Shown: positions 36,099-45,927, counted from the stretch's first letter. The stretch is DNA of 64,000 bases from SGZJ01 sp949372955 (GCA_949372955.1 CASIAX010000016.1:51505-115504); one strand, 5' to 3'. The notes: a model not told the origin generated them from the letters alone. A program made the numbers and translations.

Positions 36099-37235
36099 AT
36101 GAATAAACCAATTAGAATTACTTTAGGCCTTTTTACAGTGGTAGCATTAGTTATTGTAATAAAATACTTTAGCGATGCAAATTCAGAATCAATTATTGAT
36201 TATGACACTCAGACTCCATTTTATACTTCATTAAACACTAATGTTGTAGCCACTGGAAAATTAAATCCTGAAGATGAGATTGAGTTAAAACCTCAAGTAA
36301 CTGGCATTGTTGATATGATTTATGTGGAAGAAGGAGATATGATACAAAAGGGAGATTTAATTGCTAAAATAAGAGTTGTTCCAAATGAGCAAAGTTTAGT
36401 TAGTGCAAATAGTAGAATTAATTCCTCCAAGTTATCGTTTGACAATTCAAAGAGACTATTCGATAGAAGTGAAGAGTTGTTTAGCAAAGGAGTGATATCA
36501 AAACAAGACTTTGAAAATGCGGAATTATCGTTAAATCAAGCTCAAGAATCTTTAAAACAAGCTCAAAATGATTTTAAAATAATTAAACAAGGCTCGCTTT
36601 CTGGAGGGGGTTCGGCAAACACAAATATCGTAGCTCAAATTTCTGGTACTATTTTAGAAATTCCAGTTAGAGAAGGAAATCAGGTTATTGAAAGTAATAA
36701 CTTTAATGCAGGAACTACAATAGCAACTGTTGCTGATATGAGTATTATGATTTTTGAAGGGCAAGTAGATGAAGCTGAAGTTGGTAAACTAGAAGAAGGC
36801 AAAGACATTAAAGTAGTTCTTGGCGCTTTAGGAGAAGAAGAGTTTCCGTCTAAATTAACTTTTGTAGCACCCAAAGGAATAGAGGTAAATGGAGCTGTAC
36901 AATTTAAAATTAAAGCAAATGTTGAAATTCCAACTTCTAAAGTTAGAGCTGGTTATAGCGCTAATGCAATAATAGAAATTGAAAATACAGAAAATTCTTT
37001 GTGTATTAAAGAATCTTTAATTCAGTTTAATAGGTTTACTGAAAAACCATTTGTAGAAATTTTAAATGATGATGGAGTATTTGTTAAAAAAGATATCACC
37101 ATTGGTATTTCAGACGGAATAAGTGTTGAAGTCTTAGAGGGGGTCAAGGAAGATGACAAAATTAAAGTTTGGAATAAAGTTTTAGAACAAGATGAAGGTG
37201 GTGATGGAGAAACAAGACCTAACTCTAATGATTAA
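36099..37235 (+). CDS. Efflux pump periplasmic adaptor (MacA/HlyD-like membrane fusion protein)
   Basis: A 378-residue adaptor with an N-terminal membrane anchor (about residues 8-23), a lipoyl half-domain (VTGIVDMIYVEEGDMIQKGD), an alpha-helical hairpin of about 80 residues (RLFDRSEELFSKGVISKQDF), the second lipoyl half (SGTILEIPVREGNQV), and a beta-barrel plus membrane-proximal domain. It bridges the inner-membrane permeases to the outer-membrane channel encoded just downstream. The substrate is unknown. Confidence 0.9.
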   Translation: MNKPIRITLGLFTVVALVIVIKYFSDANSESIIDYDTQTPFYTSLNTNVVATGKLNPEDEIELKPQVTGIVDMIYVEEGDMIQKGDLIAKIRVVPNEQSLVSANSRINSSKLSFDNSKRLFDRSEELFSKGVISKQDFENAELSLNQAQESLKQAQNDFKIIKQGSLSGGGSANTNIVAQISGTILEIPVREGNQVIESNNFNAGTTIATVADMSIMIFEGQVDEAEVGKLEEGKDIKVVLGALGEEEFPSKLTFVAPKGIEVNGAVQFKIKANVEIPTSKVRAGYSANAIIEIENTENSLCIKESLIQFNRFTEKPFVEILNDDGVFVKKDITIGISDGISVEVLEGVKEDDKIKVWNKVLEQDEGGDGETRPNSND

Positions 37236-37253
37236 TATTAATTAATAAAGATT

Positions 37254-38561
37254 ATGAAATATATATATATAATAGTAATAAGTGTATTTTCTATTACAAC
37301 TTCAATAAGTCAAGAAAAGTTTTGGGATCTACAAGAGTGTGTGGATTATGCTCTAGAAAATAACATTTCAATTTTACAAGCTCAAAACACAATCCTTTCT
37401 AATGATCAAGATATTATTGCTTCAAAAGGTAATTTTTTACCATCGCTTAGTTCTAATTTAAATCAGTCAATGAGCTTAGGTACTGTTGAGTTGTATCCTG
37501 GTAATTTTGCAGATCGAAGATTTAATTCTTCTAGTTTGGGGTTAAGTTTATCTCAAACTGTTTTTAACGGTTTTAGAAACCTAAACATTCTAAAACAATC
37601 TAAAATAGCACTAGAAAGAAGCGAAAATGAGTTAAACAAGATTAAGGATGATGTTTCTCTTAATGTTGCTAATTATTATTTAAATATATTGTTTAATAAA
37701 GAAAATCTAGCTCTAGCCAAATCTCAGTACGAGTTCTCATACAAGCAATTAAAACAGGTGGAAAGTTTAGTTACCGCAGGAGTTCAACCTCAAGCAAATA
37801 TTATTGATGCTGAAGCTACTCTTAGTCTAGATGAACAAAACTTAACAACAGCTCAAAATAACTATAGACTTGCATTATTGAATTTAACTCAATTGTTGCA
37901 AATTCCTTTGGAAGGATTTAATGTTGTTGCTATTGATGTGAAAGTCCCCTCTGAGAGTCTTTTATACACAGATATTAATCCTATTATTAATTATGCTTTA
38001 GAAAATAGAAATGAAATAAAGGTTGCTAATAATAATATTGACTTAGCTAAATTTAGTACTAAAATTTCGGAAAGTTCTTACCTGCCAAGTATTTCATTTG
38101 GTTATGGTTTTAATGCAAGCGCAAATTTTTCAAATTTATCTTCAAGTAACTCTTTTTTCCAACAAATTAACGATAACAAGGGGCATAGTCTTAACATGAA
38201 TATTAGTATTCCTATTTTTTCTAGGAATCAAATAAAAACCAATGTAGCAAAGTCTAAAATTCAAGAAAATAATTCTGATTTAGGTTTAATTCAAGCTCAA
38301 TTAAATGTTGAGGCTACTGTTCAAAGAGCCTTTACTGATGCAAAAGCTGCACTTAAATCTTATCAAGCCGCTAAAAAATCATTACAGTCACAAGAGTTGG
38401 CTTTTGAAAATTCGCAGCAGAGATATCAACTAGGGACAATTAACACTATCGATTTAGAGCAGGTGAGAATCAGATTATTAAATGCTGAATCTTCACTGAT
38501 CAATTCAAAATATGATTTCATATTTAAAACCAAGGTTTTAGATTTTTATATGGGTAAATAA
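37254..38561 (+). CDS. TolC-family outer-membrane efflux protein
   Basis: A 435-residue outer-membrane channel subunit. A signal peptide (about residues 1-20, ending ISQEK) is followed by two repeated alpha-helical OEP modules; LQECVDYALENNISILQAQN at the start and NRNEIKVANNNIDLA near residue 255 mark the two halves. It completes the exporter operon 32916-38561. The tsaB start follows 4 bases after its stop, which may tie tsaB to this transcript. Confidence 0.9.
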   Translation: MKYIYIIVISVFSITTSISQEKFWDLQECVDYALENNISILQAQNTILSNDQDIIASKGNFLPSLSSNLNQSMSLGTVELYPGNFADRRFNSSSLGLSLSQTVFNGFRNLNILKQSKIALERSENELNKIKDDVSLNVANYYLNILFNKENLALAKSQYEFSYKQLKQVESLVTAGVQPQANIIDAEATLSLDEQNLTTAQNNYRLALLNLTQLLQIPLEGFNVVAIDVKVPSESLLYTDINPIINYALENRNEIKVANNNIDLAKFSTKISESSYLPSISFGYGFNASANFSNLSSSNSFFQQINDNKGHSLNMNISIPIFSRNQIKTNVAKSKIQENNSDLGLIQAQLNVEATVQRAFTDAKAALKSYQAAKKSLQSQELAFENSQQRYQLGTINTIDLEQVRIRLLNAESSLINSKYDFIFKTKVLDFYMGK

Positions 38562-38565
38562 CTGA

Positions 38566-39243
38566 ATGTTGAATTATATATTAAACATAGAAACCTCTAC
38601 AACAAATTGTTCGGTATCCTTATTTAAAGGATCGGAACTGGTCATCGTTAAGCAGGAAAATGACGAAAATTATTCTCATTCAAAAAGGCTTCATGTTTAT
38701 ATAAACGAATTATTAGAAGCATCAGGAGTATCTCCAAATAATCTTTCTGCTGTTTGTGTAAGTAAAGGTCCTGGGTCTTATACTGGTCTTCGAATAGGAG
38801 TATCTTCCGCTAAAGGACTATGTTTTGCTTTAGGTATTCCGTTAATCTCGGTTGATACTCTTGACGCATTTGCACATCAAGTCAAATTTTCTGATGGCTT
38901 TATTGTACCACTTCTTGACGCTAGAAGAATGGAAGTTTATTCCTCTGTATATGATAATAATTTCAACAAAGTTAGAGAGACTAAGGCTGAAATACTCTCA
39001 GAAAATTCTTTTGAAGATTATCTAAAAAAAAGCAAGGTCTATTTTTTAGGAAATGCTAATGATAAAACAAAAAGTATAATCAATAGTTCTAACGCCATTT
39101 TTATTGATGATAAGCTCCCTTCTTCCATTGAAATCGGAAAGTTAGCTCACAAGAAATTTATCTCTAACGATTTTGAAAATGTTGCGGATTTTGAGCCCTT
39201 TTACTTAAAGGAATTTGTGGGTAATAAATTAAAGACTAGTTAA
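38566..39243 (+). CDS. tsaB: tRNA threonylcarbamoyladenosine biosynthesis protein TsaB
   Basis: A 225-residue ASKHA-fold protein that forms a complex with TsaD in making the t6A modification at position 37 of ANN-decoding tRNAs. The opening ILNIETSTTNCSVSLF, the VCVSKGPGSYTGLRIGVSSAKGLC motif (quoted as KGPGSYTGLRIGVSSAKG) near residue 66 and VPLLDARRMEVY are typical. Its 3' end overlaps the convergent DUF255 gene by 8 bases, sharing a CTAG. Confidence 0.95.
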   Translation: MLNYILNIETSTTNCSVSLFKGSELVIVKQENDENYSHSKRLHVYINELLEASGVSPNNLSAVCVSKGPGSYTGLRIGVSSAKGLCFALGIPLISVDTLDAFAHQVKFSDGFIVPLLDARRMEVYSSVYDNNFNKVRETKAEILSENSFEDYLKKSKVYFLGNANDKTKSIINSSNAIFIDDKLPSSIEIGKLAHKKFISNDFENVADFEPFYLKEFVGNKLKTS

Positions 39244-41332
39244 GTAATTCTAAAGCTTCTTTCGCGGTTCTTACAGGTAATTTACAAGCTTTTTTTACAC
39301 AAACATATATGTAAGTATCATTATCAATATATCTGTTCTTAAGCAAAGGAAAATCACTTTCGTTTAAACTTCCTATAATTAGTTTATTAGGACTGAAACT
39401 TTTATTGATCCCTTCTGATTTAATAAGAGCATCTTCCCCAACTATTGCTATTTCATAAAATGAATCACTTATTTTTAGCATTAGATCTAACCAATTTGAA
39501 AAGCTATTTGGATATAAGTCAATCTGTGGCGTAACGTTATTAAGCATTGCGGTAGCTGTTTCTAAATATTTTTCATTATCAAAGTAATGAGAAAGCAAAA
39601 ATAAATTATTTGCCATTATCGAATTACTGGAAGGAATCACATCATCTCTGAACTCTAGAGTCCTTGATAAAAGCTTCTCATCTAAATCGGATGTAAAATA
39701 GAACATCTTAGTATCTTGATTATAAAAATGTTTATATACATATTCGGTTAAATTTTGAGAATATTTTAGCCATTTTTCGTCAAGAGTAACTTCGTGGAGG
39801 GAAATAAATCCACTAATAATTGCCGAGTAATCTTCTAAGTAGCCATTAATATAGCTTCCTCCATTTTTATAATTACGCAATAATTGACCATCTTTATTAT
39901 ATAAATTTTTCAAAATAAACTCTGCATTTCCGATTGCAGCATTTAAAAAATCAGGTTCATTAAAAGCTTTATAAGAGTCAACAAATCCTTTTATCATTAG
40001 ACCATTCCAAGATGTTAAAATTTTATCATCAAGCCTTGGTTTAGCTCTTTTATTTCGAATTTTAATTAATTTGGAATTACAGTTTTTTATTATCTTTTCT
40101 ATTTCTGAAATTGATAAATTATGTCTTGCAGCAATCTTCTCATCGTCTTCATTTCTTATTAAAACATATTTATCATCTTCCCAATACCCATAAGTGTTTA
40201 TGTTATAATAACTCGAGAATACAGTAAAGTCTTCATTCAATGTAGTTTTAAGTTCCTTTTCTGTCCATACATAAAAAGCTCCTTCTTCTAAAACGTTGCT
40301 ACTTGTTTTGCTGTCCGCATCTAAGGAAGAGTAATAACCACCGCTCTCATCTTTTAATTCTGAATTTATAAAATCAATTGTTTCATACACAATTTTTTTA
40401 TACAACTCATTTTTAGTTGCTTTATATGCATCTGAATATAAGCTTACTAATTGTGCATTATCATAAAGCATTTTTTCAAAATGTGGGATATGCCATTTAT
40501 TATCAACAGAATATCTTGAGAATCCACCACCAATTTGATCGTAAATGCCTCCATATGCCATTTTTTTTAGGCTAAGGTTTACAAAGTCTTGAATTTCTAT
40601 ATTGCTAGTTTGATAAGAATACTTTAGTAAAAAATGCAAATTGCTCGGCATCATAAACTTAGGCATTCCCTCTGCGCCTCCGTATTCCAAATCAAACTTC
40701 TTTGACCAAGTATCTAAATATTTTTTCATTATATCTAACTCGAAATTAGCGCTAGATTTATTGAGCTCAATAAGATCTAAAGATTTAACGCCTTCTTCTA
40801 ATTGATCTGCATAAGTAATAAGCCTTTCAGGATCATCATCATAAAGTTTTGATATCTGTTCTAGAGCGTTTATCCATTGATCTTTTGAAAAATAAGTACC
40901 TCCCCAGATTGGTCTTCCATCAGGCAGAGTTACTACATTCAACGGCCACCCTCCACTACCAGTCATTAGTTGAACGGCGTTCATATAAACATTATCTACA
41001 TCAGGTCTTTCTTCACGGTCTACTTTTATTGAGATATACTTTTCGTTCATTATTTTTGCAACAAGAGTGTCTTCAAAACTTTCTTTTTCCATCACATGAC
41101 ACCAATGGCAGGCAGAATAACCAACACTAATTATAACAAGCTTATTTTCTTTAGTTGCTTGTTTTAAATATTTTGAATCCCAAGGGTTCCAATCTACTGG
41201 ATTGTATGCGTGTTGCAATAAGTACGGGCTGGTCTCGTTAATTAAATTATTGCTCATTTTGTTAGATTCCTTATTTTCACACGCTGTTATAATAAACAGA
41301 ATATAAAAAATGTATAATAATTTTTTTTCCAT
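39236..41332 (-). CDS. DUF255 thioredoxin-domain lipoprotein (YyaL/SSP411-like)
   Basis: A 698-residue protein. A lipoprotein signal (LYILFIITAC) is followed by the DUF255 thioredoxin-like domain with NETSPYLLQHAYNPVDW and SACHWCHVMEKESFED (CxxC-containing active site), then an (alpha/alpha)6 toroid of the glycosidase-like type (about residues 230-650). Family members occur in bacteria and as mammalian SPATA20, with no firmly known enzymatic activity. The lipoprotein signal means it faces the periplasm or outer surface, unlike many cytoplasmic relatives. It ends convergently inside tsaB. Confidence 0.88.
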   Translation of the reverse strand: MEKKLLYIFYILFIITACENKESNKMSNNLINETSPYLLQHAYNPVDWNPWDSKYLKQATKENKLVIISVGYSACHWCHVMEKESFEDTLVAKIMNEKYISIKVDREERPDVDNVYMNAVQLMTGSGGWPLNVVTLPDGRPIWGGTYFSKDQWINALEQISKLYDDDPERLITYADQLEEGVKSLDLIELNKSSANFELDIMKKYLDTWSKKFDLEYGGAEGMPKFMMPSNLHFLLKYSYQTSNIEIQDFVNLSLKKMAYGGIYDQIGGGFSRYSVDNKWHIPHFEKMLYDNAQLVSLYSDAYKATKNELYKKIVYETIDFINSELKDESGGYYSSLDADSKTSSNVLEEGAFYVWTEKELKTTLNEDFTVFSSYYNINTYGYWEDDKYVLIRNEDDEKIAARHNLSISEIEKIIKNCNSKLIKIRNKRAKPRLDDKILTSWNGLMIKGFVDSYKAFNEPDFLNAAIGNAEFILKNLYNKDGQLLRNYKNGGSYINGYLEDYSAIISGFISLHEVTLDEKWLKYSQNLTEYVYKHFYNQDTKMFYFTSDLDEKLLSRTLEFRDDVIPSSNSIMANNLFLLSHYFDNEKYLETATAMLNNVTPQIDLYPNSFSNWLDLMLKISDSFYEIAIVGEDALIKSEGINKSFSPNKLIIGSLNESDFPLLKNRYIDNDTYIYVCVKKACKLPVRTAKEALELLN

Positions 41333-41369
41333 TTTTTTAAAAATACAAAACTTAATTTAAGTTTCTGTT

Positions 41370-42272
41370 TTAACCATTTATAGCTTCAACTAACTCTACT
41401 TTACCAGCCAACATTTCTTTTAGCATATTTTCGATCCCGTTTTTAAGCGTAAAAGTTGAAGAAGGACAGCCGCTACAGGCTCCTTGTAAGATTACAGACA
41501 CCTTTTTTGTTTCTGCATTATAAGACTTAAATTGAATATTTCCGCCATCTGCAGCTACTGCAGGCTTGACATATTCTTCTAAAATATTAATAATTTCTTT
41601 AGAGATATCATCTAGTTTATCAAATTCTTTAGTTTTTTGCTCTTCAGAATTAGTGATTATATCACTTGAATCTAACTCAACTATTTGCTTACCATCTTCA
41701 ATGTGAGATCTAATAAACTCTCTTAATTCCATTGTTACTTCTTCCCATGTCGCTAATTCATACTTTGTAATTGATATGTAATTTTTCTCGATAAAAACGT
41801 TTTTTACATATGGAAAATGAAAAAGTGCTTTTGCTAATGGACTTTTAGCAGTCTGGTCAATTGATGTATATTCAAAAAGGGAATTAACAAGATTTTTGTT
41901 AGAAACAAATTTCATGGCAGATGGGTTTGGAGTACTCTCTGCGTATATAGTTACAGCTGATTTTTTAACACCTTTAGTCTCAGTTACTACAATATTACCT
42001 TCGTTTAGATACTTTTCTATTTGTTCAGCAACTTCTTCTTGAACATCTTTCCATTCTATTATGCTATATCTTTCAATAGCAATGAAATTAGATGATATAT
42101 ATATTTTCTTAACAAAGGGAAGGTAAAATAATTGTTGTGCTAGTGGTGAGTTTGAAGCTTCATCAATATTGTTATACTCGTAATTTTGATGATTAGTTAG
42201 AAAAAAATTTGTTTCAAACTTTACAATTAATTTATTACTCGTTTCGTTGATCGAAACTTTATATTTTTTCAT
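41370..42272 (-). CDS. Nfu-type iron-sulfur cluster scaffold with tandem Nfu N-terminal domains
   Basis: I start the gene at ATG 42272 (MKKYKVSINETSN), giving 300 residues; upstream in-frame starts would run into the promoter region. Two tandem Nfu N-terminal domains (about residues 15-95, SPLAQQLFYLPFVKKIYIS; and 105-185, STPNPSAMKFVSNKNLV) precede a NifU C-terminal domain with the cluster-binding CSGCPSS near residue 280. The protein probably carries and delivers 4Fe-4S clusters. The double N-terminal domain is the usual Bacteroidota form. A TATTTTTG-like -7 box lies on its strand at 42286-42293. Confidence 0.9.
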   Translation of the reverse strand: MKKYKVSINETSNKLIVKFETNFFLTNHQNYEYNNIDEASNSPLAQQLFYLPFVKKIYISSNFIAIERYSIIEWKDVQEEVAEQIEKYLNEGNIVVTETKGVKKSAVTIYAESTPNPSAMKFVSNKNLVNSLFEYTSIDQTAKSPLAKALFHFPYVKNVFIEKNYISITKYELATWEEVTMELREFIRSHIEDGKQIVELDSSDIITNSEEQKTKEFDKLDDISKEIINILEEYVKPAVAADGGNIQFKSYNAETKKVSVILQGACSGCPSSTFTLKNGIENMLKEMLAGKVELVEAING

Positions 42273-42350
42273 TACTAATTTTTTACAAAAATAATGAATC
42301 TTCATTGAAGATAAAAGAATGATCAAACATATAAATCCATTAAAAATTTA

Positions 42351-42358
42351 TATATTTG
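42351..42358 (+). promoter_or_regulatory. Candidate -7 promoter element for the PorP/SprF-like gene
   Basis: TATATTTG fits TAnnTTTG, 20 bases before the ATG at 42378 in the divergent intergenic region shared with the Nfu gene. No TTTG -33 box is found at the expected distance. Confidence 0.4.
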
Positions 42359-42377
42359 GATCCATTAATTGCATAAA

Positions 42378-43402
42378 ATGACATTAAAAAAACATTTACT
42401 ATATACTGCTTTTTTTATATTTAGTTCTCAATTTATAAATTCCCAAGAAGGACTTCCGATATATTCCGATTACTTAACAGATAACTACTATTTATTACAC
42501 CCCTCAATGGCTGGTGTAGCTAATTGTAATAAGCTTAGATTAACAAGTAGAAAACAATGGCTTGACCAAAGTGAGTCTCCAAATCTCCAAACACTTAGTT
42601 TTAATGGTAGAATAGGAGATTCTAAATCTGGAATTGGTGCTATAGTTTTTAATGATAAAAATGGTTATCATTCACAATCAGGTGCTTATCTTACTTATGC
42701 ACATCATCTGCTTTTCTCAAGAAATAGAATTGATTTGAATATGTTGTCTTTTGGAATCAGCGCAGGAATGATACAGAATAAACTTGATGAATCCTCATTT
42801 TTATTTGATGGCTTTGATCCCTTAGTTGCAGGAATAACTCAAAGCTCTACAGATTTTAATTTAGATTTTGGTTTTTCTTACCATTATATGGAATTTTATG
42901 CCCACGCTACTTTTAAGAATTTCTTAAAAAATGATGGTATAAACTCCAATGAGTTAGGTATTTACTCCTATGATAATTCAAGAACTTATTTATTTTCAGC
43001 TGGTAATGTATTTGGAAATATAGGTAGCCCTTGGAGTTATGAACCTTCTATTTTACTCGCTTACAAAGAATCTACCAAAGAGTCTTTTATTGATTTAAAC
43101 TTTAAAGTTTTTAGATCTACTGACTTTGGTAAAGTATGGGGAGGATTATCTTACAGAAGAAATATGGATCGTTATGTATCCACCTCTCTTGAAACGGCAC
43201 TAACACACTATCTTCTCAACAGCCACAATATATTACACCTTTTATTGGAGTAGATTATGAAAATTTTGTATTTGCTTATACTTATTCCGCTCAAAGAAAC
43301 TCAATAGTATTTGACAACGGCGGTTATCATCAAATAACTCTTGGTATTAACCTTGGTTGCAAAAAGCAAAAGTATGACTGTAATTGCCCTAGTGTAAATT
43401 AA
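42378..43402 (+). pseudogene. PorP/SprF family type IX secretion membrane protein, frameshifted
   Basis: Signal peptide (MTLKKHLLYTAFFIFSSQF) and the PorP/SprF opening (GLPIYSDYLTDNYYLLHPSMAG, quoted as YSDYLTDNYYLLHPSMAG) are followed by a barrel-type sequence. The first frame ends at 43253 with an atypical tail. The family ending, QPQYITPFIGVDYENFVFAYTYS through GGYHQITLGINLG, continues in the -1 frame and stops at 43400-43402. The shift must lie between 43190 and 43253, best near the AAA at 43192-43194, where adding one A gives TSLENGTNTLSSQQPQY. PorP/SprF proteins link T9SS or gliding adhesins to the cell surface. A sequencing error is possible. The restored product would be about 341 residues; no adhesin gene lies upstream. 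Confidence 0.85.
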
Positions 43403-44178
43403 AAAATTATCTTATTTATCTTTTTTCCTTTTCTTAAAAACTTTTGAATAACTGATTTATTTCCGTTGCAGTAGAACTGATTTTTAGTATCTAATGTTTC
43501 AGATGTATTATTGTTTGACTCTAATACCTGTTTAACTCTTTTACAGACTGCGCTTGAGGAGTCTAAGACCTTTATTCCTTTGGGCAATAGTTTTTCTAAT
43601 ATGTCTTTTAAAAAGTAATAGTGAGTGCACCCAAGAACTAAATTGTCTATGTTTTTCTCTAACATAGGCTCAATGTATTTTCTTAGCTTACTAATTAACA
43701 ACTCTTCTTTAATACCACTTTCTTCCATAATACTAACTAAGTCATATCCAATTTGTTCATGAATATTTACTCCACCGGAGAATCTATTGCTAGTTTTTAG
43801 GAATAAATTACTTGATAAGGTTTTTTCAGTAGCTAAGACTCCAATATGGTTTGTTTTAGTTGCAAGTATTGCAGGTTTAATTGATGGTTCAATTCCTACT
43901 ATAGGTACTTCAAAAGTTTCTCTAAGAATCTCTACAGCATTAGTTGTGGCGGTATTACAAGCTACTACAATTAGCTTACAATTTAGATCAATTAATTTTT
44001 GAGTATTTTTTATACTTAAATTGATTATTTCCTTTTCACTTTTTTTTCCATAAGGAGCATTTAGATTATCTGCTAGATATATGGTGCTTTCTTTTGGAAG
44101 AGTTTTTCTTATTTCATTATATATTGAAATGCCACCAATTCCTGAATCAAATAAACCTATAGGATAGTTATTAGTCAT
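43399..44178 (-). CDS. murI: Glutamate racemase
   Basis: A 259-residue enzyme making D-glutamate for peptidoglycan. Both catalytic cysteines are present, C74 in VACNTATT and C184 in GCTHYYF, and the N-terminal FDSGIGG motif is intact. Length is normal. It is the last gene of the minus-strand block that includes ompH and bamA. Its stop overlaps the convergent PorP/SprF-like gene by 4 bases, and a terminator hairpin separates it from ompH. Confidence 0.95.
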   Translation of the reverse strand: MTNNYPIGLFDSGIGGISIYNEIRKTLPKESTIYLADNLNAPYGKKSEKEIINLSIKNTQKLIDLNCKLIVVACNTATTNAVEILRETFEVPIVGIEPSIKPAILATKTNHIGVLATEKTLSSNLFLKTSNRFSGGVNIHEQIGYDLVSIMEESGIKEELLISKLRKYIEPMLEKNIDNLVLGCTHYYFLKDILEKLLPKGIKVLDSSSAVCKRVKQVLESNNNTSETLDTKNQFYCNGNKSVIQKFLRKGKKINKIIF

Positions 44179-44190
44179 TATGTAAAAGTA

Positions 44191-44219
44191 AAAAAGCTAT
44201 CTTATTAAGATAGCTTTTT
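44191..44219 (-). terminator. Terminator hairpin between ompH and murI
   Basis: Arms AAAAAGCTATCTT (44191-44203) and AAGATAGCTTTTT (44207-44219) form a perfect 13-bp stem with an ATT loop. Read on the minus strand it follows ompH (stop at 44249) by about 30 bases and ends in T-rich bases; it lies 12 bases before the murI ATG, so murI may be reached by read-through or have its own start within it. Confidence 0.8.
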
Positions 44220-44248
44220 TTAAAATATTATTATTTAAGTTTCTATAA

Positions 44249-44758
44249 TTAGAAGCCTAATTCAGTTTTTACATCAGCCATTAGATCTTTACCATTCGCC
44301 AATATAACTCCTTGTCCTTGAGTAGAATCAAGTACATAATCAAAACCTTGAGCATTAGCAACTTTTACAATTGCTGCCTGAGCTTTTTCTGAAATAGGTT
44401 TTAGTAAATCAAATTCTTTTTTTTGTAAATCAGATTGCGCTTGTTGTTGATACTGTCTAATACTTTGTTCCATACCTTGAACCTCTTGTAACCTTGATTG
44501 ATTAGCTTCGTCAGTTTGGCTTCCTGCTTCTGAATCATATTGCTTTACTTTACTTTGAAGTTCAGCAGCCATTGTTTGAATGTCTGTTTCATAAGTTTTA
44601 GCTAATTTTTCTAACTCAGCTTTAGCAGTATTCATTTCAGGCATTGAACCTACTAATTCTTGTGTGTTAATGTGAGCAACTTTGCTTTGAGCAAAAGTAA
44701 ATGACAATGAACTTAAAGCAATTATAGCCGTAAGAAGTATGTTTTTAATTTTTTTCAT
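44249..44758 (-). CDS. OmpH/Skp family periplasmic chaperone
   Basis: A 169-residue protein with a signal peptide (IKNILLTAIIALSSLSFTFAQS) quoted here as AIIALSSLSFTFAQS, cleaved near residue 23. The OmpH pattern follows: KVAHINTQELVGSMPEM, a long coiled coil (about residues 40-120), and the family end segment ANAQGFDYVLDST. Skp-type trimers hold unfolded outer-membrane proteins in the periplasm for BamA, whose gene lies two genes upstream. A longer OmpH paralogue precedes it by 23 bases. Confidence 0.93.
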   Translation of the reverse strand: MKKIKNILLTAIIALSSLSFTFAQSKVAHINTQELVGSMPEMNTAKAELEKLAKTYETDIQTMAAELQSKVKQYDSEAGSQTDEANQSRLQEVQGMEQSIRQYQQQAQSDLQKKEFDLLKPISEKAQAAIVKVANAQGFDYVLDSTQGQGVILANGKDLMADVKTELGF

Positions 44759-44781
44759 GATTCTAATTTATCTATTTATTA

Positions 44782-45927
44782 TTAATTTTTTGTAAAGGTA
44801 CTATCTTTTGATATCTTTTTAGCATCTAACTTAGCTTTTCTAGCTTCTAGAATTCTTTTCTTCTTTTCTTCTAGTAGTTTTTTTCTTTCTTCTATACTAG
44901 GGCTTGAATTTTCTTTAGTTAATATACTTGATGGCTCTTTGTTTTTTAAGTTTTCTAATGCCTTTTTCTGTCTTTCTAACAACATTTTTTCTTTAGCAAT
45001 AGAGTTTGTAGAGTCCTTAATACTTATTTCTTTTTTATCGTTTATTAATTTTTTTCTGTTCACTTGAAGATTTATTTTTTTCAGTTCTCTATCTTCAAGA
45101 AGCTTTATTTTTTTTTCTTCAATCTCCTTTTTCTTACTTTCTTTAGCGGCAACTATTTCCTTAATTTTTTCTTTGGCTGCAGTTTTTTTGTTTTCTCTCT
45201 GCTGAATTAATTCTTTTCTTTTCTGTTCTTCCACATTTTTTTTAGCTTTTTTAGCTTCTATAATTTCATTTCTTTTAGCTTCAGCATCTTTCTTTTTATT
45301 TTCAATCTCAGTTTTTCGTGGATCTTCAATATTTGATTTAGAAATTATAGATTCTTTTTCTATTCTCTTTTTTTCTCTTCTAGATTCAACTTGGCTCTGG
45401 TTATTAGTACGTAAAATTGTTCTTAAAATTTGTTCGCTAATGTCATATCTTTTTTCTGAATAAAGCATTACGACATCTGCTGACTTGTCAAATATAAAAT
45501 CATATTTTTTTGTTTTTGCTATCTGTTGAATAGCTAAAAATATTTGATCTTGGATAGGTTGTATTAATTGTTTTTTTTGTAAAATAAAATCACCATTTGG
45601 GCCAAATCTATCTTGCTTGTATTGGTAAATTTCTTCTTCTTCAATTTTCAAGTCTTCTTCTCTTTCTTCTATTAGTTCTTTGGTTAGTAGGATTCTCTCT
45701 TTATTTAATACCTCTCTCTTGTTTTGAACATTCTTTTCCCTTTCCTCTATATCTTTTTTCCAGCCTTCAACATTAGAATTTAGTTGTGTACTTATTTCTT
45801 GATATTCTGGTATATTTTCTAGTATATATTCTGTATCTATATATCCAATTCTAACCCCTTTCTGTGAGTATGAAAGTATACTTTGAATTATAATAAAGCA
45901 AAATAATATGTTTTTTAAATCTTTAAT
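44782..45927 (-). CDS. Long OmpH/Skp-like protein with charged coiled-coil tail, probable ATT start
   Basis: The frame is open from the stop at 44782 to a TAG at 45943-45945, about 100 residues further upstream than the first TTG (45651). That extra part encodes a signal peptide (KNILFCFIIIQSILSYSQ) and the exact OmpH N-terminus (RIGYIDTEYILENIPEYQE), so it must be translated. It has no ATG, GTG or TTG; ATT at 45925-45927 (reading MKDLKNILF) is the best start, giving 381 residues. After the OmpH core (YDFIFDKSADVVMLYSE) comes a tail of about 200 residues rich in lysine, glutamate and arginine, likely a long single coiled coil. It lies 51 bases after bamA. Confidence 0.8.
   Translation of the reverse strand: MKDLKNILFCFIIIQSILSYSQKGVRIGYIDTEYILENIPEYQEISTQLNSNVEGWKKDIEEREKNVQNKREVLNKERILLTKELIEEREEDLKIEEEEIYQYKQDRFGPNGDFILQKKQLIQPIQDQIFLAIQQIAKTKKYDFIFDKSADVVMLYSEKRYDISEQILRTILRTNNQSQVESRREKKRIEKESIISKSNIEDPRKTEIENKKKDAEAKRNEIIEAKKAKKNVEEQKRKELIQQRENKKTAAKEKIKEIVAAKESKKKEIEEKKIKLLEDRELKKINLQVNRKKLINDKKEISIKDSTNSIAKEKMLLERQKKALENLKNKEPSSILTKENSSPSIEERKKLLEEKKKRILEARKAKLDAKKISKDSTFTKN

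Noticed and set aside
40849..41130. Plus-strand open frame within the DUF255 gene
   Set aside because: It is antisense to a well-conserved domain, has low-complexity residues and no motif; a shadow frame.
43190..43253. Programmed frameshift in the PorP/SprF-like gene
   Set aside because: There is no slippery heptamer at the shift; AAA with flanking G and C is a poor site. A mutation or base error is more likely.
45651..45653. TTG 45651 as the start of the long ompH gene
   Set aside because: It would remove the signal peptide and the conserved OmpH N-terminus encoded upstream in the same open frame.
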